From: Lachnospiraceae bacterium
GTDB taxonomy: Bacteria > Bacillota > Clostridia > Lachnospirales > Lachnospiraceae
Reading direction: 5' to 3'
DNA: 42,870 nt
Assembly: GCA_014804675.1 (NCBI GenBank)
Contig: JAAUZH010000007.1
Coordinates: 113,627 to 156,496 of the forward strand
Positions within the stretch are counted from its first letter, which is position 1. The number at the start of each line of letters is the position of its first letter. Shown here piece by piece: positions 42,868 through 42,870 of this stretch. The notes under the pieces were generated by a model. The model searched no databases and was not told the origin of the DNA. It saw only the letters and a list, made by a program, of their open reading frames with translations. A program made the translations under genes and the position numbers.

Positions 42868-42870
42868 ACC

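Overview
The window looks like a chromosomal segment of a spore-forming, low-to-moderate GC Firmicute, most likely a gut Lachnospiraceae. The reasons are the dipicolinate synthase pair (spore core), the single-chain clostridial PurL, a BlaI/BlaR1-type pair, and a cysteine-rich KTR gene typical of Firmicute conjugative elements. The family assignment is inference from gene content; no rRNA or tRNA is present to test it.

Layout. (1) 1-393: 5' part of a LytTR DNA-binding protein leaving the window on the left. (2) 676-5306: a markedly AT-rich island with a PIN/NYN-like nuclease, a large protein of seven zinc-ribbon modules with a Vsr/PD-(D/E)XK-like nuclease between modules 3 and 4, and a zinc/DUF4145 protein. 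It is bordered by a broken copy of the 5' end of a low-molecular-weight phosphatase gene (1669) and the intact phosphatase (5307). (3) 5307-21685: housekeeping genes: phosphatase, VOC protein, small export protein, a structured RNA candidate, a DnaQ-like exonuclease, RarA, asparagine synthetase, dipicolinate synthase A/B, an Rpn nuclease, a VapBC pair, PurL, and an ECF sigma factor fused to a membrane anchor and extracytoplasmic domain. (4) 21863-23244: a small membrane protein with a likely frameshift, then about 1 kb of very AT-rich DNA without a convincing gene. (5) 23245-25418: BlaR1/BlaI pair with three evenly spaced operators.

(6) 25602-33510: accessory DNA. A fragment of a mobile-element gene precedes a MerR-ABC-KTR cassette. 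A MATE exporter, a class I aminotransferase with a 45-residue helix-turn-helix mini-gene, and a divergent MocR regulator follow, bounded by 65-80 bp direct repeats. A decayed second KTR copy lies in inverted orientation at the right end. (7) 33530-36570: leuB-trmB-ilvC on the minus strand, behind a consensus promoter with a perfect dyad at the expected start site. (8) 36810-42236: an ABC exporter (ATPase, FtsX permease), response regulator, histidine kinase and lipoprotein in one minus-strand array, flanked by a 30-bp direct repeat and preceded by four OmpR-type boxes. (9) The right edge ends in a cluster of TTTACCCC half-sites.

How the parts fit: chromosomal genes for DNA maintenance, purine and asparagine synthesis and sporulation are interrupted by cassettes that each carry their own sensor or regulator (MerR, BlaI, MocR, TrmB, two-component system) and, in three cases, remnants or repeats at their edges. 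The least described part is the zinc-ribbon-array nuclease island; a defence role is inference only.
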